A stretch of DNA of 64,000 bases, from the NCBI GenBank assembly GCA_027563935.2, contig CM050454.1, positions 20,767,501 to 20,831,500 on the forward strand, given 5' to 3'. The position numbers were made by a program, and so were the translations under genes. This document shows positions 21,900-34,468 of the stretch, in pieces. Every line of letters starts with the position of its first letter. Within the stretch, counting starts at the first letter, position 1. Under the pieces are notes generated by a model that made no database searches, was not told the DNA's origin, and saw nothing but the letters and a program-made list of their open reading frames with translations. The stretch comes from Costus lasius (Eukaryota; Streptophyta; Magnoliopsida; Zingiberales; Costaceae).

Positions 21900-24800
21900 C
21901 TACTGCGCCAGAGGCTTAGTAAGCGGGTCTGCCAGATTGTCATCTGTATGAACCTTGCAAACTTTGATCTCGCCACGATCTATGATCTCCCTGATCAAGT
22001 GAAACCATCTCTGTATGTGCTTGGACTTCTGGTGCGACCGTGGTTCCTTTGCTTGTGCGATTGCTCCAGTGTTATCACAGAAGATAACCAAAGGATCTGC
22101 ACTCGAAGGAACAACACCAAGTTCTCTCACGAACTTACGAATCCACACTGCCTCCTTGGATGCTTCCGAGGCTGCAACATACTCGGCTTCTGTTGTGGAA
22201 TCAGCAACAGTTGACTGTTTGAAACTCTTCCACACCACTGCTCCTCCATTCAAGCTAAAAACATAGCCTGATTGCGATCGGAAATCATCCTGGTCTGACT
22301 GGAACGAAGCATCAGTATATCCTTCAATACTGAGTTCTTCCTGACCACCATATATCAAGAACATATCTTTGGTCCTCCGCAGATATTTTAAAATGTTCTT
22401 GACTGCAATCCAGTGCGCCATACCTGGATTACTTTGGAACCGACTGGTCACGCTCAACCCGTAAGCAACGTCTGGGCGAGTACACAACATCGCATACATA
22501 ATGGATCCAATAGCCGAAGCATAAGGCGTATTGTCCATTTCATCTTTCTCAGTCTGTGTTTGTGGACACTGACTCTTCGAAAGATTCAGACCATGTCTGA
22601 CTGGAAGATATCCTCTTTTAGAATTCTCTAAATGAAATCTCTCCAGGACTTTATCGATGTAAGTACTCTGGCACAGCCCGAGAAGCCTCTTAGATCTATC
22701 CCTGTAGATCTTCACACCTAATACATAGGCTGCTTCTCCTAAATCTTTCATCTGGAAACATTTCCTTAACCATGCCTTAACGGCATGCATTTCAGGAATG
22801 TCATTTCCAATGATCAAGATATCATCGACGTAGAGGACTAGGAAAGTAATCACGCTCCCACTAAACCTCTTATATACACACGGGTCATCCCCGTTCTTGA
22901 TGAAACCAAACTCAGAGATTGATTCATCAAAACGAATATTCCAGCTTCTCGATGCTTGTTTAAGTCCATAAATAGACTTCTTTAACTTGCATATCTTATG
23001 ACGATCTGATGGATTAGTGAAACCTTCTGGTTGTGTCATATACACATCCTCATCCAGATTTCCATTCAGGAAAGCCGTCTTCACATCCATTTGCCAAATC
23101 TCATAATCATAATATGCTGCTATCGCGAAAAGAATCCGAATAGACTTAAACATAGCTACAGGTGAGAAAGTTTCATCATAATCTATCCCGTAGATTTGTT
23201 TGAAACCTTTCGCAACTAGCCTGCCTTTATAGGTAACTACGTTACCATCCATGTCAATCTTCTTCTTGAAGATCCATTTACAGCCTATAGGGATAACTCC
23301 CGGAGGCGGATCAACCAAATCCCAGACTTGGTTATCTGACATGGAGTCCATCTCGGCTCGCATAGCTTCAAGCCATCTCGCTGACTCCGGTCCACTGACC
23401 GCATCCGCATAAGTGAGGGGTTCATCATTATCAATGATGTAGACTCCGTCATAGCGCTCAGGCTGTCGACGGATCCTTCCCGATCTTCGCGGTTCCCGTG
23501 ATATCTGAGCCTTAGGTTGTTCAATAACCTGTTCTACCAGCTCAGGCTCATCCAACTGTGCTTGACTACTTTGTCCTTCTTCTGGATTCTCATCCAGCTT
23601 TATTTCTCTCCCACTGGCCTCTTGCAGAAGAAACTCCTTCTCAAGAAATATGGCCGTCCGAGCAACAAATATCTTGTTCTCTTTGGGATCGTAGAAATAA
23701 TAACCCTTAGTTTCCTTAGGGTAACCGACAAAGATACATTTCTCAGATCTGCTCTCTAGTTTCCCAGAGGCGAGCTTTTTGACATAAGCCTCGCAGCCCC
23801 AGATCCTGATAAATGTCAAGCTCGGCTGTTTCCCATACCATAACTCATATGGCGTCTTTGAAACTGCCTTGGATGGCACTCGGTTTAGAACCTTTGCAGC
23901 TGTTTCCAGTGCAAAACCCCAAAAGGAGTAAGGTAGAGTAGCCTGACTCATCATAGAACGAACCATATCAAGTAACGTTCTATTTCTCCTTTCGGACACA
24001 CCATTCCATTGCGGTGTTCCTGGCGGAGTGAGCTGTGAGATAATCCCACACTCCTTCAGATAGTCAGTAAATTCTCGACTTAGGTATTCTCCACCTCGAT
24101 CAGAACGAAGTGCCTTGATATTTCGGCCTAGCTGATTTTGTACTTCATTCTTGAACTCTTTGAACTTGTCAAAAGATTCACTTTTATGTCTCATTAGATA
24201 GACATACCCATACCTACTGAAATCATCAGTAAAGGTAATGAAGTACTGATAGCCACCTCTGGCATGTTTACTAAATGGCCCACACACATCACTGTGTATA
24301 AGGTCAAGTAAACCTGAAGCCCTTTGACCTTTGTTAGAAAAAGGTGACTTCGTCATTTTACCCATTAAACAAGCCTTGCATGTATCAATCTCCTCATAGG
24401 AGAATGATCCCAGCAGTCCATGATCATGCAACCGCTTAATGCGCTTCTTGTTAATATGGCCTAAACGACTATGCCATAGCAAGGTGCTGTCATCAGCATT
24501 CTTGGCTTTCTTAATATCAACATTTTGTATAGAATTTTCGATGTCCAACATGTATAATCCATTGTTAATTGAACCAGTTGCATAAACAATATTATCTAAA
24601 GATAAAACACACTTTGAAATATTGCATTCAAAGGAAAATCCCTTCCTGACAAGAGCAGGAATGGAGATAATATTCTTAGTAATACTGGGAACAAAGTAAC
24701 AACTGTTTAATTCTAATACAATTCCAGATGGCAAAGAGATGAAATAGTCTCCTACAGCAACAGCAGCAACCCGTGCCCCGTTTCCAACTCGTAGGTCCAC

Positions 24801-25079
24801 CTCATGCTGTCCCACCTACCTTCTTCTCTTGAGTTCCTGCACATTTGAACAAATGTGAACTCCACATGCAGTGTCCAACACCCATGATATAGAAGAAGAT
24901 GAAACCATGACTTCAGTCACGTAAATACCTGAGCCAGAAGCTATGCTTCCCCTCTTATCTCCTTGGAGCGCTTTACAGTCCTTTTTCCAGTGACCCAGCT
25001 AGCCACAGTGGAAACACCTGTATTCCTTGGACCGCTTAACCTTCTGCTTCAGAGCCTTGCTGTAACTCTTGACAGGGGT
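21900..25079 (-). pseudogene. pol: Copia A pol: PR, integrase, RT, RNase H
   Basis: One frame continues gag. Order: zinc knuckle with stop (HCG then TAG), protease WVLDTACGVHI, a TAG after KRRR, then an open run of 971 codons (24815-21900): pre-integrase LLWHSRLGHINKKR with Cys pair CKAC, integrase core DVCGPF and RSDRGGEYL with NGVSERRNRT, RT with MDVKTAFLNG and LYVDDILIIG, and RNase H with GYTDASF and STTEAEYVAASEA. Integrase before RT identifies Ty1/copia. It stops at TAG 21900, about 17 codons earlier than in B. Three of the four A-specific stops replace CAG of B by TAG. A lineage within copia is not assigned. Confidence 0.95.
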
Positions 25080-25733
25080 CTAGCCCTTCTTCCCCTTCTT
25101 CTTGTTCCTCGAAGGAACCATCAAGACAGAGGTTGAAGGCTTACCCTTCAGAGTTTCCTCAGTAGTCAAGAGCATATTCAGCAGCTCTGCCGGAGTACAA
25201 TCGATTTTGTTCATATTAAAGTTAATAATGAACGCATCGAAAGAAGGCGGAAGAGACTGCAGAATAATGTCTACAGCAAGCTCCTGGTTGATGGTATGCC
25301 CCAGTTTTTCCAGAGCCTCCTTGTGCCCAATCATCTTGAGCACGTGAGCTCCTACTGGGCTCCCTTCAGCCAGTTTGCTCTGAAAGAATAGCTTTGTCAA
25401 ATTATAGCGTTCTGTCCTCACCTGTGCAGCATACAGCATCTTGAGGTTTGCTATCATGTCTATAGCAGACATATCCTCATGCTGACGCTGCAGCGGTGGC
25501 GTCATAGACGCTAGCATCAGGCAAGCGACATCAATGCTATCATTGACGTGCTTTTCATAGGCTTCCCGAACCGCCCTTGCGGCGTTCGGAGCGGGCTGAG
25601 GCGGTATCGCCGTCTCGAGGACATACAGTTTCCTCTCTGCCTTAAGAACAATCTTAAGGTGTCCGAACCAGTCTGAGAAGTTCGGCCTAGCAAACTTCAC
25701 TCTTTCCAGTAGGGATCGCACATTGAAGTTCAT
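25080..25733 (-). pseudogene. gag: Copia A gag
   Basis: The ATG at 25733 starts a 217-codon frame, the same start as in B (46273). It holds the copia gag domain (FSDWFGHLKIVLKAERKLYV, HEDMSAIDMIANLKMLYAAQ, FDAFIINFNMNKI) and ends at a TAG (25080) inside a Lys-rich linker where B reads on. The zinc knuckle therefore falls beyond the stop. The leader to the primer site is long (about 1.8 kb). Confidence 0.93.
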
Positions 25734-27536
25734 GGTGTTCGTTGCTGCAGGTATCTACAACAATGCAAGAACAGCAAGGTCAGTATCAATGTTAAGAATC
25801 AATCAGGACTTAAGAAAGATTCTTTTTCTCACTATTTTATCTGGCTGAAAAATCCAGCAAAACAGCCCGAAAGAGTAAAACTCTTTTAGTGAGATGGGAT
25901 CCAGATTTCATACTTGGTCTCCGCGTCCCGCTCAGGCGAGATAAGATGCACAGAGAGTACAAGCACTAATTTCTGGTAGGCTGCCTGCCAATCGCCAACC
26001 CGTGCGATTCCCCTTCATCTGGGCAATCCAGCAGACTGTGCCAACTGAGTTGGTACAACACAATCTCTGACCCCACAGATGGCTGCCTCCATGCGCTACC
26101 ATATGCGCCACATATGTAGCCTACATGGTCAAGCTGACCCGACCTACTCCCTGGACCACCACGTGCTATGCTGAGCAACGAGAAGCGATAAATCCCTTCT
26201 CTGTAACACGCAGGTGTAATCCCGCACCGTCTGAAGATAGATGGACGTGCCCACTGAGTGGGTACAACACGGCTCCAACGATAATCAGAACAGTGAGGTT
26301 TCGCGTCAGAAGGCATACGAGCTTGATATTTTAGCGTTGGATTTTAACGGTCTTTTATCTTCTTCACTATCATGCAATTCCTATGGTGATAGCAGAAGAT
26401 AAATAAATCATGCTGTTCTACTTATTGAACAATAAAAGAAAGCATGAATCTTATGTGGTAAAAGCCCATAGCCCTAGTAAGACCTTAAGAATTTAAGTCT
26501 TCACTTGCTTTTCTTCATGGGGCTTTTGCTGCTCATCTGGCCCAAACCAGGGCCCAAGCGCCATCTGCAGCTCAGGTGCGCCCACCAGGTAAATGCGCCT
26601 GGTCCTAGGGTCGAACCCTAGACCTCCCACTTGGTCAAGCCTCTGCTGCATGCGCCTCTGCCAAGTGTGCTCTGTGCTCTTGTCTGATTAATTTACAAAT
26701 TAATCTATCTAGACAAGGTTGACTTGCAGGTCAATTACATTTTATAAATTAAATGCAATGTGATGCGCAGATCACAATAATTAATTTACAACTTTAAAGT
26801 CCAGGCACGTAGGCCCCAGCACAGCACACATTTAACATGGGCACCCCACATAAGAATAAATAAACAAGCATAGGCATCAACCAACATGTGATCCAATCAA
26901 GAAAATTAAATTTTTGAAAACACCCCATAGGTATCAATTTTAATTTCCTTATTAGCCTTACAACCTTACAACGGTCCATTACTAGGGATCCACTCATCCA
27001 ACCTAGTCAGATCCACTGCCCTTGCATGCACCAAGTCCTAACTGACTTGAGTCGACCAAAGGTCAACCATGTATGCGCCAAGGGCTGAACGACCACAATG
27101 AGGTCTGGCAAGCGGGTGTGACCCCGGGCCTAACTCATGTGCGTTCATAGGTTGTCTCAATCAGACATCGCTACACGCCTGTCTGCAGTCGACCTATAGC
27201 CATCTTGTGCTTGCGCACAGATGCTATCTGGTCGACCCATCAAGGCTGTCAGATGGTCTGATCAGACTGTCTGGATCTAACCTAGGGGATGACTTCAACC
27301 CTAATAACCCGTCTAAGGGTTTAATGCAGGGCATTAGATCTATAATGAGTCGCGCATTTCATAAGAAGTTTGAGAAAAACAAACATATGCGCCAACATGA
27401 AAACATGCGCCTAGGAGAAATAAAAATAGCTCTAACCAGCATGTAAATTTCGCCTATCATAACATGCGCATGTAGCATATAGATCAATGCATAGGATCAC
27501 ACAAAGAAAGCAAACATATAAATATGCATGTAACTT
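25734..27536 (-). other. Copia A 5' leader
   Basis: This non-coding leader between primer site and gag is shared with B (46274-48074). No conserved long ORF is visible. At about 26600-26640 the element strand has a hairpin like a tRNA T-arm (GGGTTCGACCC), also present in B. The small ORFs here are mostly present in both copies only because the copies are young. Confidence 0.8.
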
Positions 27537-27549
27537 GGCTCTGATACCA
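27537..27549 (-). other. Copia A primer binding site (tRNA-iMet)
   Basis: The minus strand reads TGGTATCAGAGCC, two bases from the LTR edge. Confidence 0.93.
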
Positions 27550-27551
27550 AT

Positions 27552-29236
27552 TGAAAGGTCCCCTAAAGATAAGGGGGCGAAACCCTATAGGAGGCGCATA
27601 TGACATTTTTGATGCAGCGGAAGGGGTTTCAAGGATCTATGCATATAATATGTTCAACTTAAAATGATTCTCACCATTGCCATCGCTTAGATGGTGTCTT
27701 GAAAGGAAAGGCGCAAGTGCTCCTTCTCCAAAGGTGACGCACACAATTGGTGTCGCCTACTCTTCCTTGGTGCTCCTTGTGCTAGCAAGGTTCCAAGAAG
27801 CCGTTGTCGAATGGAAGGGAAAGATCACTTTTCTTTGGCCGAACTCTTCCTTCTCTTTTTCATCAACTTCTTCTCCACACGAGAGTGCGAGTGCTGAATG
27901 CCCAAGTTGGCGACGAGAGTGAGGAGAAACGAGAGATGAGGGCGCCTTAGGCGTGAACGTGAGTAGTGGTCACGTATGTGATCATGCTTTCTAAAAATAG
28001 AAAGCCACTCACTCACTTGCGATCATGAGTTTACCCCATGCGCAAACTCCTCTCAATTTGAACCACACGCTCACTCAATGAGCTGGTTCAATTTGGTCTG
28101 GTTCATAGACCAATCGACCCAAGCCATTAGTCCAGATCACATTAAACCCTAAGGCTCTTGATCTGACCGTCGATCTCTTGATGCTCCTGATCTCACCGAT
28201 CTAGCATCCAATCTCTCGATCGAAGCTTACCGATCTCAAGCCCTAATCAATCAAACATGATCAGACCAGATCTCACTTACAATCAGAGATTAATTCCCTT
28301 TAAACTGAACCCAAACAATTCAGTCCACACGATCTGACTTAAGTAAGCCATATCATCAAATTGTGCGACCCTGAGGGTTTCCTTTAAATGTCGGTAACGA
28401 TAACTCACGTTATCACGATCAGTGAGGGGTATCTAGCAACACATCACTGTCTCCCGATATAAAGAAAAGAGTCTTCCAAGACTACACCCAAACCACAGCA
28501 CAAGTGTGAATCCAACTCACAAGGCATGCATCTTTCCTTTGCCACTGGATGTTCTTATTGGACAAGCGTGTCAAGCTTGTAGCTCCAATATGATAAGCAT
28601 GATTAGATCAGATGAACATAGTCATCTGGGTATGGCCATACACTATTCTCAATCATCTCATTCAGGGGGGCCCCTTTAGAACATCACACTCCTTAAACAA
28701 GGAGACGGCAATCCTATGTCTATCACTAGTGCCCTAACCTGATTCAAGCTCATTATCCAAGATAGTCTATAATCATTATGTTTCAAATGATATTGAACTA
28801 CCTCAAAGCAATGACAATCATCATTTAGGAAACACAAGTGATCTCAAGTCAGAGGAAATGTGCCACTTGTTGAAATCAAGGATTATTCACATTGTGACAA
28901 ACAATTGAACATCCTAGTAGGGTCAGTCCAGTACATCCAATGTACCCATGAGTCTACATCTTATTCCATGCTCGAAGCATCCTATAAGATTAGAACACAT
29001 ATTAGTCTTAACCATATCAAGGCTGTCTCATGTTCACCAAGATATATCGACTAAGGACTTTATAGCATGTCAGCCCAGCTGAACAGCTTTAAGACATTAT
29101 TCAGAAGTACAATTATTGCAGCAGACAATATAACAAACTGAATAACAACCATGCCTTTATAAACATAAAAGTTTATTACATGATACTGATACAATCCCAA
29201 GGCCTCAAACATTAGCCTTAAGGGCATACCCCAACA
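27552..29236 (-). repeat. Copia A 5' LTR
   Basis: 1685 bp, same ends as the 3' LTR. Followed by the second CAGGC. Confidence 0.95.
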
Positions 29237-29241
29237 CAGGC
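29237..29241. repeat. Target-site duplication of copia A, right copy
   Basis: CAGGC, identical to 20139-20143. Confidence 0.93.
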
Positions 29242-29980
29242 CATGAAGCCCGTCATGGGAGTGATGGCCTAGGTGAAGTTTGTAGGTTGTAAGCATAGCT
29301 GTGAGTCCCATCACGGGCAGGCCATGACGAGCTCGGTGAAATCTAGCGCGCTTGGTCACGGCCGTGAAGACGATCACAGGCAGGCCGTGATCACATCGGC
29401 GGAAATATAAAAAAACTAGTGATTCCAGATGCGAACGTAGTCACAGCCGTGCATCCCATCATGGCCAGGCCGTGAACACTTCGACGGATTCTGGAACACC
29501 CAATCACGGTTGTGAAGAGAATCATGGCTAGGCCGTGATCACTTTGGCATGCTCCAACATAACTGATCATGGCCGTGAATAGCATCACGGCCAGGCCGTG
29601 ATCACTCCTAAAGACTCTATTCTGCCCCGACACCCCCGTTTCGACATGCACAACCCTCCCTACCATGTTCATCCATCCAAGGAGGATCCAAGGGAGCCCA
29701 ACAAAGTGGAAATACAGTGATCTCAATGCACCTCTCAACCACCAGATCATTTTGTGGGAGTCATTAGCCCATTATCGATACACACCAAAGTTCTTCAACC
29801 CAAAATTTTTATGCATTGAACACGGGCAGGCCGTGAAGCCCATTATGACGGCCTCGACAAGAAATCCAGGAAGTAAGCACACCCATACGCGCCATCATAG
29901 GCAGGCAGTGATGGGCTCGGTGAAATTCGGCAACACCGATCACGGCCGTGACGAGATGCACAGCTAGGCCGTGACGAGAC
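29242..29980. repeat. Hairpin-rich tandem repeat, units 1 and start of 2
   Basis: This is host DNA between copia A and copia E. Short inverted repeats such as TCACGGCCAGGCCGTGA (near 29587) recur about every 63 bp. A larger unit repeats: GAACACGGGCAGGC occurs before copia A (20131) and at 29819. The block from TGCACAACCCTCC (about 29646) to ATCGATACACACC (about 29785) recurs at 52483-52622. Unit length is about 590 bp once the insertions are removed. No gene is seen in it. Confidence 0.85.
29976..29980. repeat. Target-site duplication of copia E, left copy
   Basis: GAGAC, repeated at 52269-52273 after the right LTR. Confidence 0.93.
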
Positions 29981-31706
29981 TGTTGGGAATCCCCGGGCTA
30001 AACGAAAACAGCGGAAGCGAGCTCGAAACGAGATTCCTAATTCAACAATAAGGTCCGTCTTACAAAGAATACAAAGGATGTGAAGAGGGCAGTACCTTAT
30101 CAAGTAACTTTTAGGAGCGGCCGATGATGAAGACGCGCAAGGGCCCGTCCTCTGCAATCATGCACACACAGACTCCTCGAGTCCTCTCCAATCTCCACGC
30201 TGGGTGCTAGCCCCGGAAGATGAGATCCACACCTGTAGCCTTCTCAACTTGCGCCAACGCCAAGGAGAAGAATGGGTGTTGGCGACAAGGAGTTGGTAGC
30301 ACTGCCACTTGTCCCAACCTTTGATGCCGAAAAACTTTTATTTGTTGTCACCTTCTAAACCCTCACGCCAAGGAGCAGAGGGGAGGCAACAACTAGAGAC
30401 AAGAGAAGAGTCTGGTACAAAACATCTCCCAGGTGGGCCTCTCTATTTATAATAGCAGAGCCAGACGCACACTGGAGATCTTTCCCATGTGGGATAATGA
30501 ACATAGGCGTCTATTCACAATTAAGTGTCATGGGTTCGAATCCCCGCAAACGCAATTAATTGTAAATTGCACCCAAACTTATTAATTAGCGAAGAGAAAA
30601 ATTTTCTTGCCAATTAATAATTTTATTTTATTCATGTGACTAAAGTGCCAAGCCCAAACTTGCACCTAGACCCTTGTTTGACTCATTTTGACAACACATG
30701 TCAACAGAGGTCAAACGTGGTCCACTAGAGTCAACTAGTGGTCAACAATGAACTAAAATAAAATATCATCTCCTCTATAAAAGTCTCAATGCATCAGTTC
30801 CACAAAAAGATCCGAATCACACAATGATTCGATCAGAGGCTAAATGATCAGTATGAGAACTTGAGTGTCAAGGTTTGCGACCCTGTAGGTTCTTCAGATG
30901 TTGGCAATGATGACTAAATCATCACAAGCAATGAGTGGCACATAGCAGTACATCATTGCTACCCAAGTAATCAGGATGGTGTCATCATCGACATCCCCTA
31001 AAACTGCGACAAAGTACAAGTGTAGCTTTGTCCTTTTGCCAACTGATGTCCAGATTGGGCAAGTGTGTCACACTTGTTAATCCCAATAATATGGCATAAC
31101 TAAATCAGGTTCTCACTTGGGTATGGTCATACACTTTTAGTCATCCATATAGGGGCGCCATTGTCAATCAATCTTCCCCATAAGGAAGGGGCAAATCCTC
31201 TATTGGCACATTGAACCTCTCATACGTCTTATGACATACCTAATGACAACCATTATGACTTCCCTTTTACGGTGAAGCGTTAGGTTGCATCAAAGTACAT
31301 CAATCACTATATAGAGATACCAATGTCCTCAAGTCTAGGACAAGCGCAACTCTGTCACTGTGATATTCATCTCGTGACACTGAGATGAATCCTCACGGCG
31401 AGTCGATCCAGTATATCTCCCTTGATATACCCATATGTCTGCGTTAGCAACCCGTGCTCAACCAGCGCATATACTAGTCTCAAGCGAATCATAGCTGTCC
31501 CATATCCACCATGATTCTTGACCAGGGATAAGCACAAAGACTAGATAAAATCTATCTCTTAGGGAACATTGTATATGCAAATGTACATATACGCAGATGT
31601 ACAAATATGCATAACAACGACAATGCCAGGATAACTTATCTATCAACTAGATGTGATGCACATATCCCATGGACCATCCTGAGGTCCTAGGGCATAAACA
31701 CTAACA
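29981..31706 (-). repeat. Copia E 3' LTR
   Basis: 1726 bp, plus strand TGTTGGGAATCC to AACACTAACA. It is homologous to the 5' LTR pieces 36841-37300 and 51015-52268. Confidence 0.93.
30506..30553 (+). other. tRNA-like stem structure in copia E 3' LTR
   Basis: A 48-base segment begins GGCGTCT, contains the T-arm motif GGGTTCGAATCCC and ends with AACGC, which nearly pairs with its start. D and anticodon arms are missing. The better preserved copy is at 51071-51118. Confidence 0.55.
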
Positions 31707-31718
31707 ATCTCCCACTTG
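31707..31718 (-). other. Copia E polypurine tract
   Basis: The element strand reads CAAGTGGGAGAT before the 3' LTR, identical to B. Confidence 0.8.
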
Positions 31719-33586
31719 CACTAGGACCCTGCATTGAGCAATCTCAACACCATGTCCTAAGCACGACCCGCCACACTTTTGCTACACTAGAGCATCGGTC
31801 TATGGGCCTACCATGATTGTATTAGTGTTCATATCTACTATATCTTAAGTACCTCTGTCCCCAAGACAAGGTATAAGCATCTGAGTTTGCCTGCGAAGTT
31901 CAACAAAGAACTCCCACTACTTCCCAAAAGCATTTGCATACTCTGCTTTCAAGTAGTCTGCTCTGAAGCTCCCAAAGCTTCTAGCACCACTACAGGAATA
32001 GCTAGACTGTCACTAGTTTGACTGGAACAAGCTGCCAAGTGAATCCACTGAGCTTCTCCTGTCATTACTGACCAAAAACCACCCCTTAGTTCTATATAGA
32101 ACCTAAGTGTGTTCTTCATTCCTTATCCAATGCCATGCACCTGGATTGGACCTAGCATCAATTGGTTATGCTCTCGGCACAAACCACATCTGGTCTATAA
32201 CATACCATCATCGATGTATGTTATCTGACTTGGCACTTGGAGTTTCTTGGGCTTATCCAAAAACTCACACACCTACCCCATAGGTGATGTCCATTAAGTC
32301 ATTCATCACAAGACATTTTCCAATCATCTCTTCACCAAGTGAAGGATCAGGATATCGTCTTTGATGATCTGTATGTCCCCAACATACAAGACCAGAGATG
32401 TCATCAAGCTCCCACTGAATTTAGGTACTATAAGGTGAAGATTCTTTGTCCACATTAGGAGTTACCCATAACACTGACACACATGAATCGATTCAGCCTT
32501 TTTCCCACACTTTCTGAACCTAGGTTGCCCCACAACCTATATACGAGGCTTAGATTTCATCTTTGACCATCTGTGCTAGGTGGCTGACCTTGGACTGAAT
32601 CCAAGTCACAATTTCCTCCCACTTGCCATTTTCAAGGAAATACATTTCCAAGAAAACTAGCATCAAAAGTACCAATCGCTTGTTCTCCTATGGGTCTATG
32701 GAAATTAGTATCCCTAAGTCAATTTAGGATACTCCACCTACACTTATCAGATCTTGAATCTATGTCACTAGATTCAGATATATGACTCCCAAAGTCTCAC
32801 ATCTATAGATCCTGATAATTAGTCATGTCATCTCCTTACCTGGAGATACATTTAAGATGAAATAGTTCAGTGTCGAAGAAACTATCAGCATAACCTCAGC
32901 AGAGATATGGTTGACTTTCAATTCCTCCCACTAAAACCACCTTCCAAGGTGTTCTTCAGGAGTTATGAGCTATGAGCAGACCTCATACTCAATATGATAG
33001 TCACCTGTGGCTCAAGTACTCTTCATCCAACCTAGACTGAAGATCACTTATGAATTTTAATAAGCTGGTTCCATAAATATTTTGGTAATTTCATGAATTC
33101 CTATCTTTTGACCTTTCCACTTCACCTCACTTAGTGAAAAACATTTATCAGCAAACAAGTCTTTGCCCATCTATCACATCTCGAAAGAGGTTAAGATAGT
33201 CAATCTCCTAGAAGGAGTTCGAATCCAAGAATTCATGTGCATGAAGTCAGTGGATGCATCACTTGTTTATGATAAAATCTCTGAGTCAGAAGATTGGCAT
33301 TCAATTTGAACCACTTATTAAATTCAAGTTGTTTATTACCTCATTATTTTGCACAATGTAATGACAAGAGATTTGCAAATGAAAAGAATGTCAAATTCCT
33401 TTTATTCCAAAAACTATACTCCAAAGGAATAGATACAACGTCAATTACATGTTTTCAAAAATAAAACAATCCTATCAATGACAAATGAAAAATAGCTCGG
33501 CAGCATCAATGCTCCAGCAAGATTTTCTTACTGTCATCCATGTCCTATTTCTCTGGAGCTCCTACATATTTTTGCAAATATCAGTC
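31719..33586 (-). pseudogene. pol: Copia E pol, heavily degenerate
   Basis: No long ORF exists, but weak homology to A/B pol is visible in order. Near 33550-33580 a segment with HICKNM matches the post-protease region. Near 32380-32430 the element strand gives a GSLMTSLVLYVGDI-like peptide, which fits the catalytic RT box with Asp changed to Gly. Near 31707 the sequence resembles the 3' end of A/B. The stretch is much shorter than the roughly 3.2 kb of pol in A, so parts are deleted. No other gene is seen in it. Confidence 0.6.
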
Positions 33587-34468
33587 TCACCATGCGGTAT
33601 AAAATACCCATGTACGGAAATAGACAATATAGGATTTGGTAATAAAATTACCTGAGCCTGAAGACGAAGGGTTACTTCTCTTCATCTCTTTCTGAGGATT
33701 CATGTAGTCTTTGTGCCAATGGCCCTCCTGGCCACAGTTGAAGCACTTGTTCTCCCTCACCCTGCCTTTCTTGAGTGCCTTGGCCTTGGACTTGCCCTTA
33801 CCCCTTTTCAGCTTCTTACTGTCTTTGGAGACTATAAGAACGGACTTGGGTTTGGACCTGACTATTTCCTTCTCGGTCGCTTCTAGCAGTTTTAGCAGCT
33901 CCTCGTGAGTACAAGCTATTTTGTTCATATTGAAGTTAATGATAAAAGAGCTATAACTCGGAGGCAGCAACTGCAAGATAAGGTCTGTAGCCACATCCTG
34001 ATCCATCGGGTGTCCTAGTCTAGTGAGATGCGATAAGTACCCAAGCAACTTGAGTACATGTGGTCCCACTGGAGCACCTTCAGGTCTTGCACTGAAAAGC
34101 AGCCTTGGATGTTTCAAACCTTTTTGTTCTAGCTTGCGACTCGAACAGTTGCTTTAGATGTGTGATGATCTGAAATGCATTTTGATCCTCATACTGCATC
34201 TACAACTCGGATGACATCATGGCTAACATAAGGCAACAACATCCAAGGCGTCATCCTGATGCTTGCGAAAAGCTTCTCGTTCAACCGTGCGGGCTGAGGA
34301 TGACGGTTGAGGAGGAAGCACTTGCTCTAAGACATACAACTTCTTCTTCTGCTTGAGGATTATCCTCAAGTGCTGGTACCAGTCCATGAAGTTAACTCCA
34401 GTTAACTTCTCCCTATCAAGGAAGGAACGGAATGACAGTCCGCTGTTGTTATTGCTTGTAGAAGCCAT
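33587..34468 (-). pseudogene. gag: Copia E gag
   Basis: The ATG at 34468 opens a gag related to A/B (FMDWYQHLRIILKQKKKLYV, then GPHVLKLLGYLSHLTRLGH and SFIINFNMNKIACTHEELL). Stops and a frameshift fall around 34100-34225. The nucleocapsid knuckle CFNCGQEGHWHKDY has Tyr in place of the last Cys, so zinc binding would be lost. Downstream (lower coordinates) only degenerate pol follows. Confidence 0.88.

Larger units (their letters stand above)
20144..29236 (-). mobile_element. Copia element A (complete, 9093 bp)
   Basis: Two LTRs of equal length (1685 bp) with TG...CA ends, a tRNA-iMet primer site, a polypurine tract, a gag-pol region in the order gag, PR, IN, RT, RH, and a perfect CAGGC duplication define a complete Ty1/copia insertion. 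The LTRs differ at about a dozen sites by eye (about 0.7 percent), so insertion was fairly recent. Its coding frame has four premature stops, so it is not autonomous now. It splits a hairpin-rich repeat. Confidence 0.95.

Noticed and set aside
27677..27922. Plus-strand ORF of about 80 codons (starting MPSLRWCLERKG) found in all five A/B-family LTRs
   Set aside because: It is antisense to the element, changes length between copies, and its similarity is explained by the youth of the LTRs. No domain is recognisable.
28860..29054. Second recurring plus-strand ORF (64 codons, starting MPLVEIKDYSHC) in every A/B-family LTR
   Set aside because: Same reasoning: present only because the LTRs are near-identical; no sign of selection can be judged.
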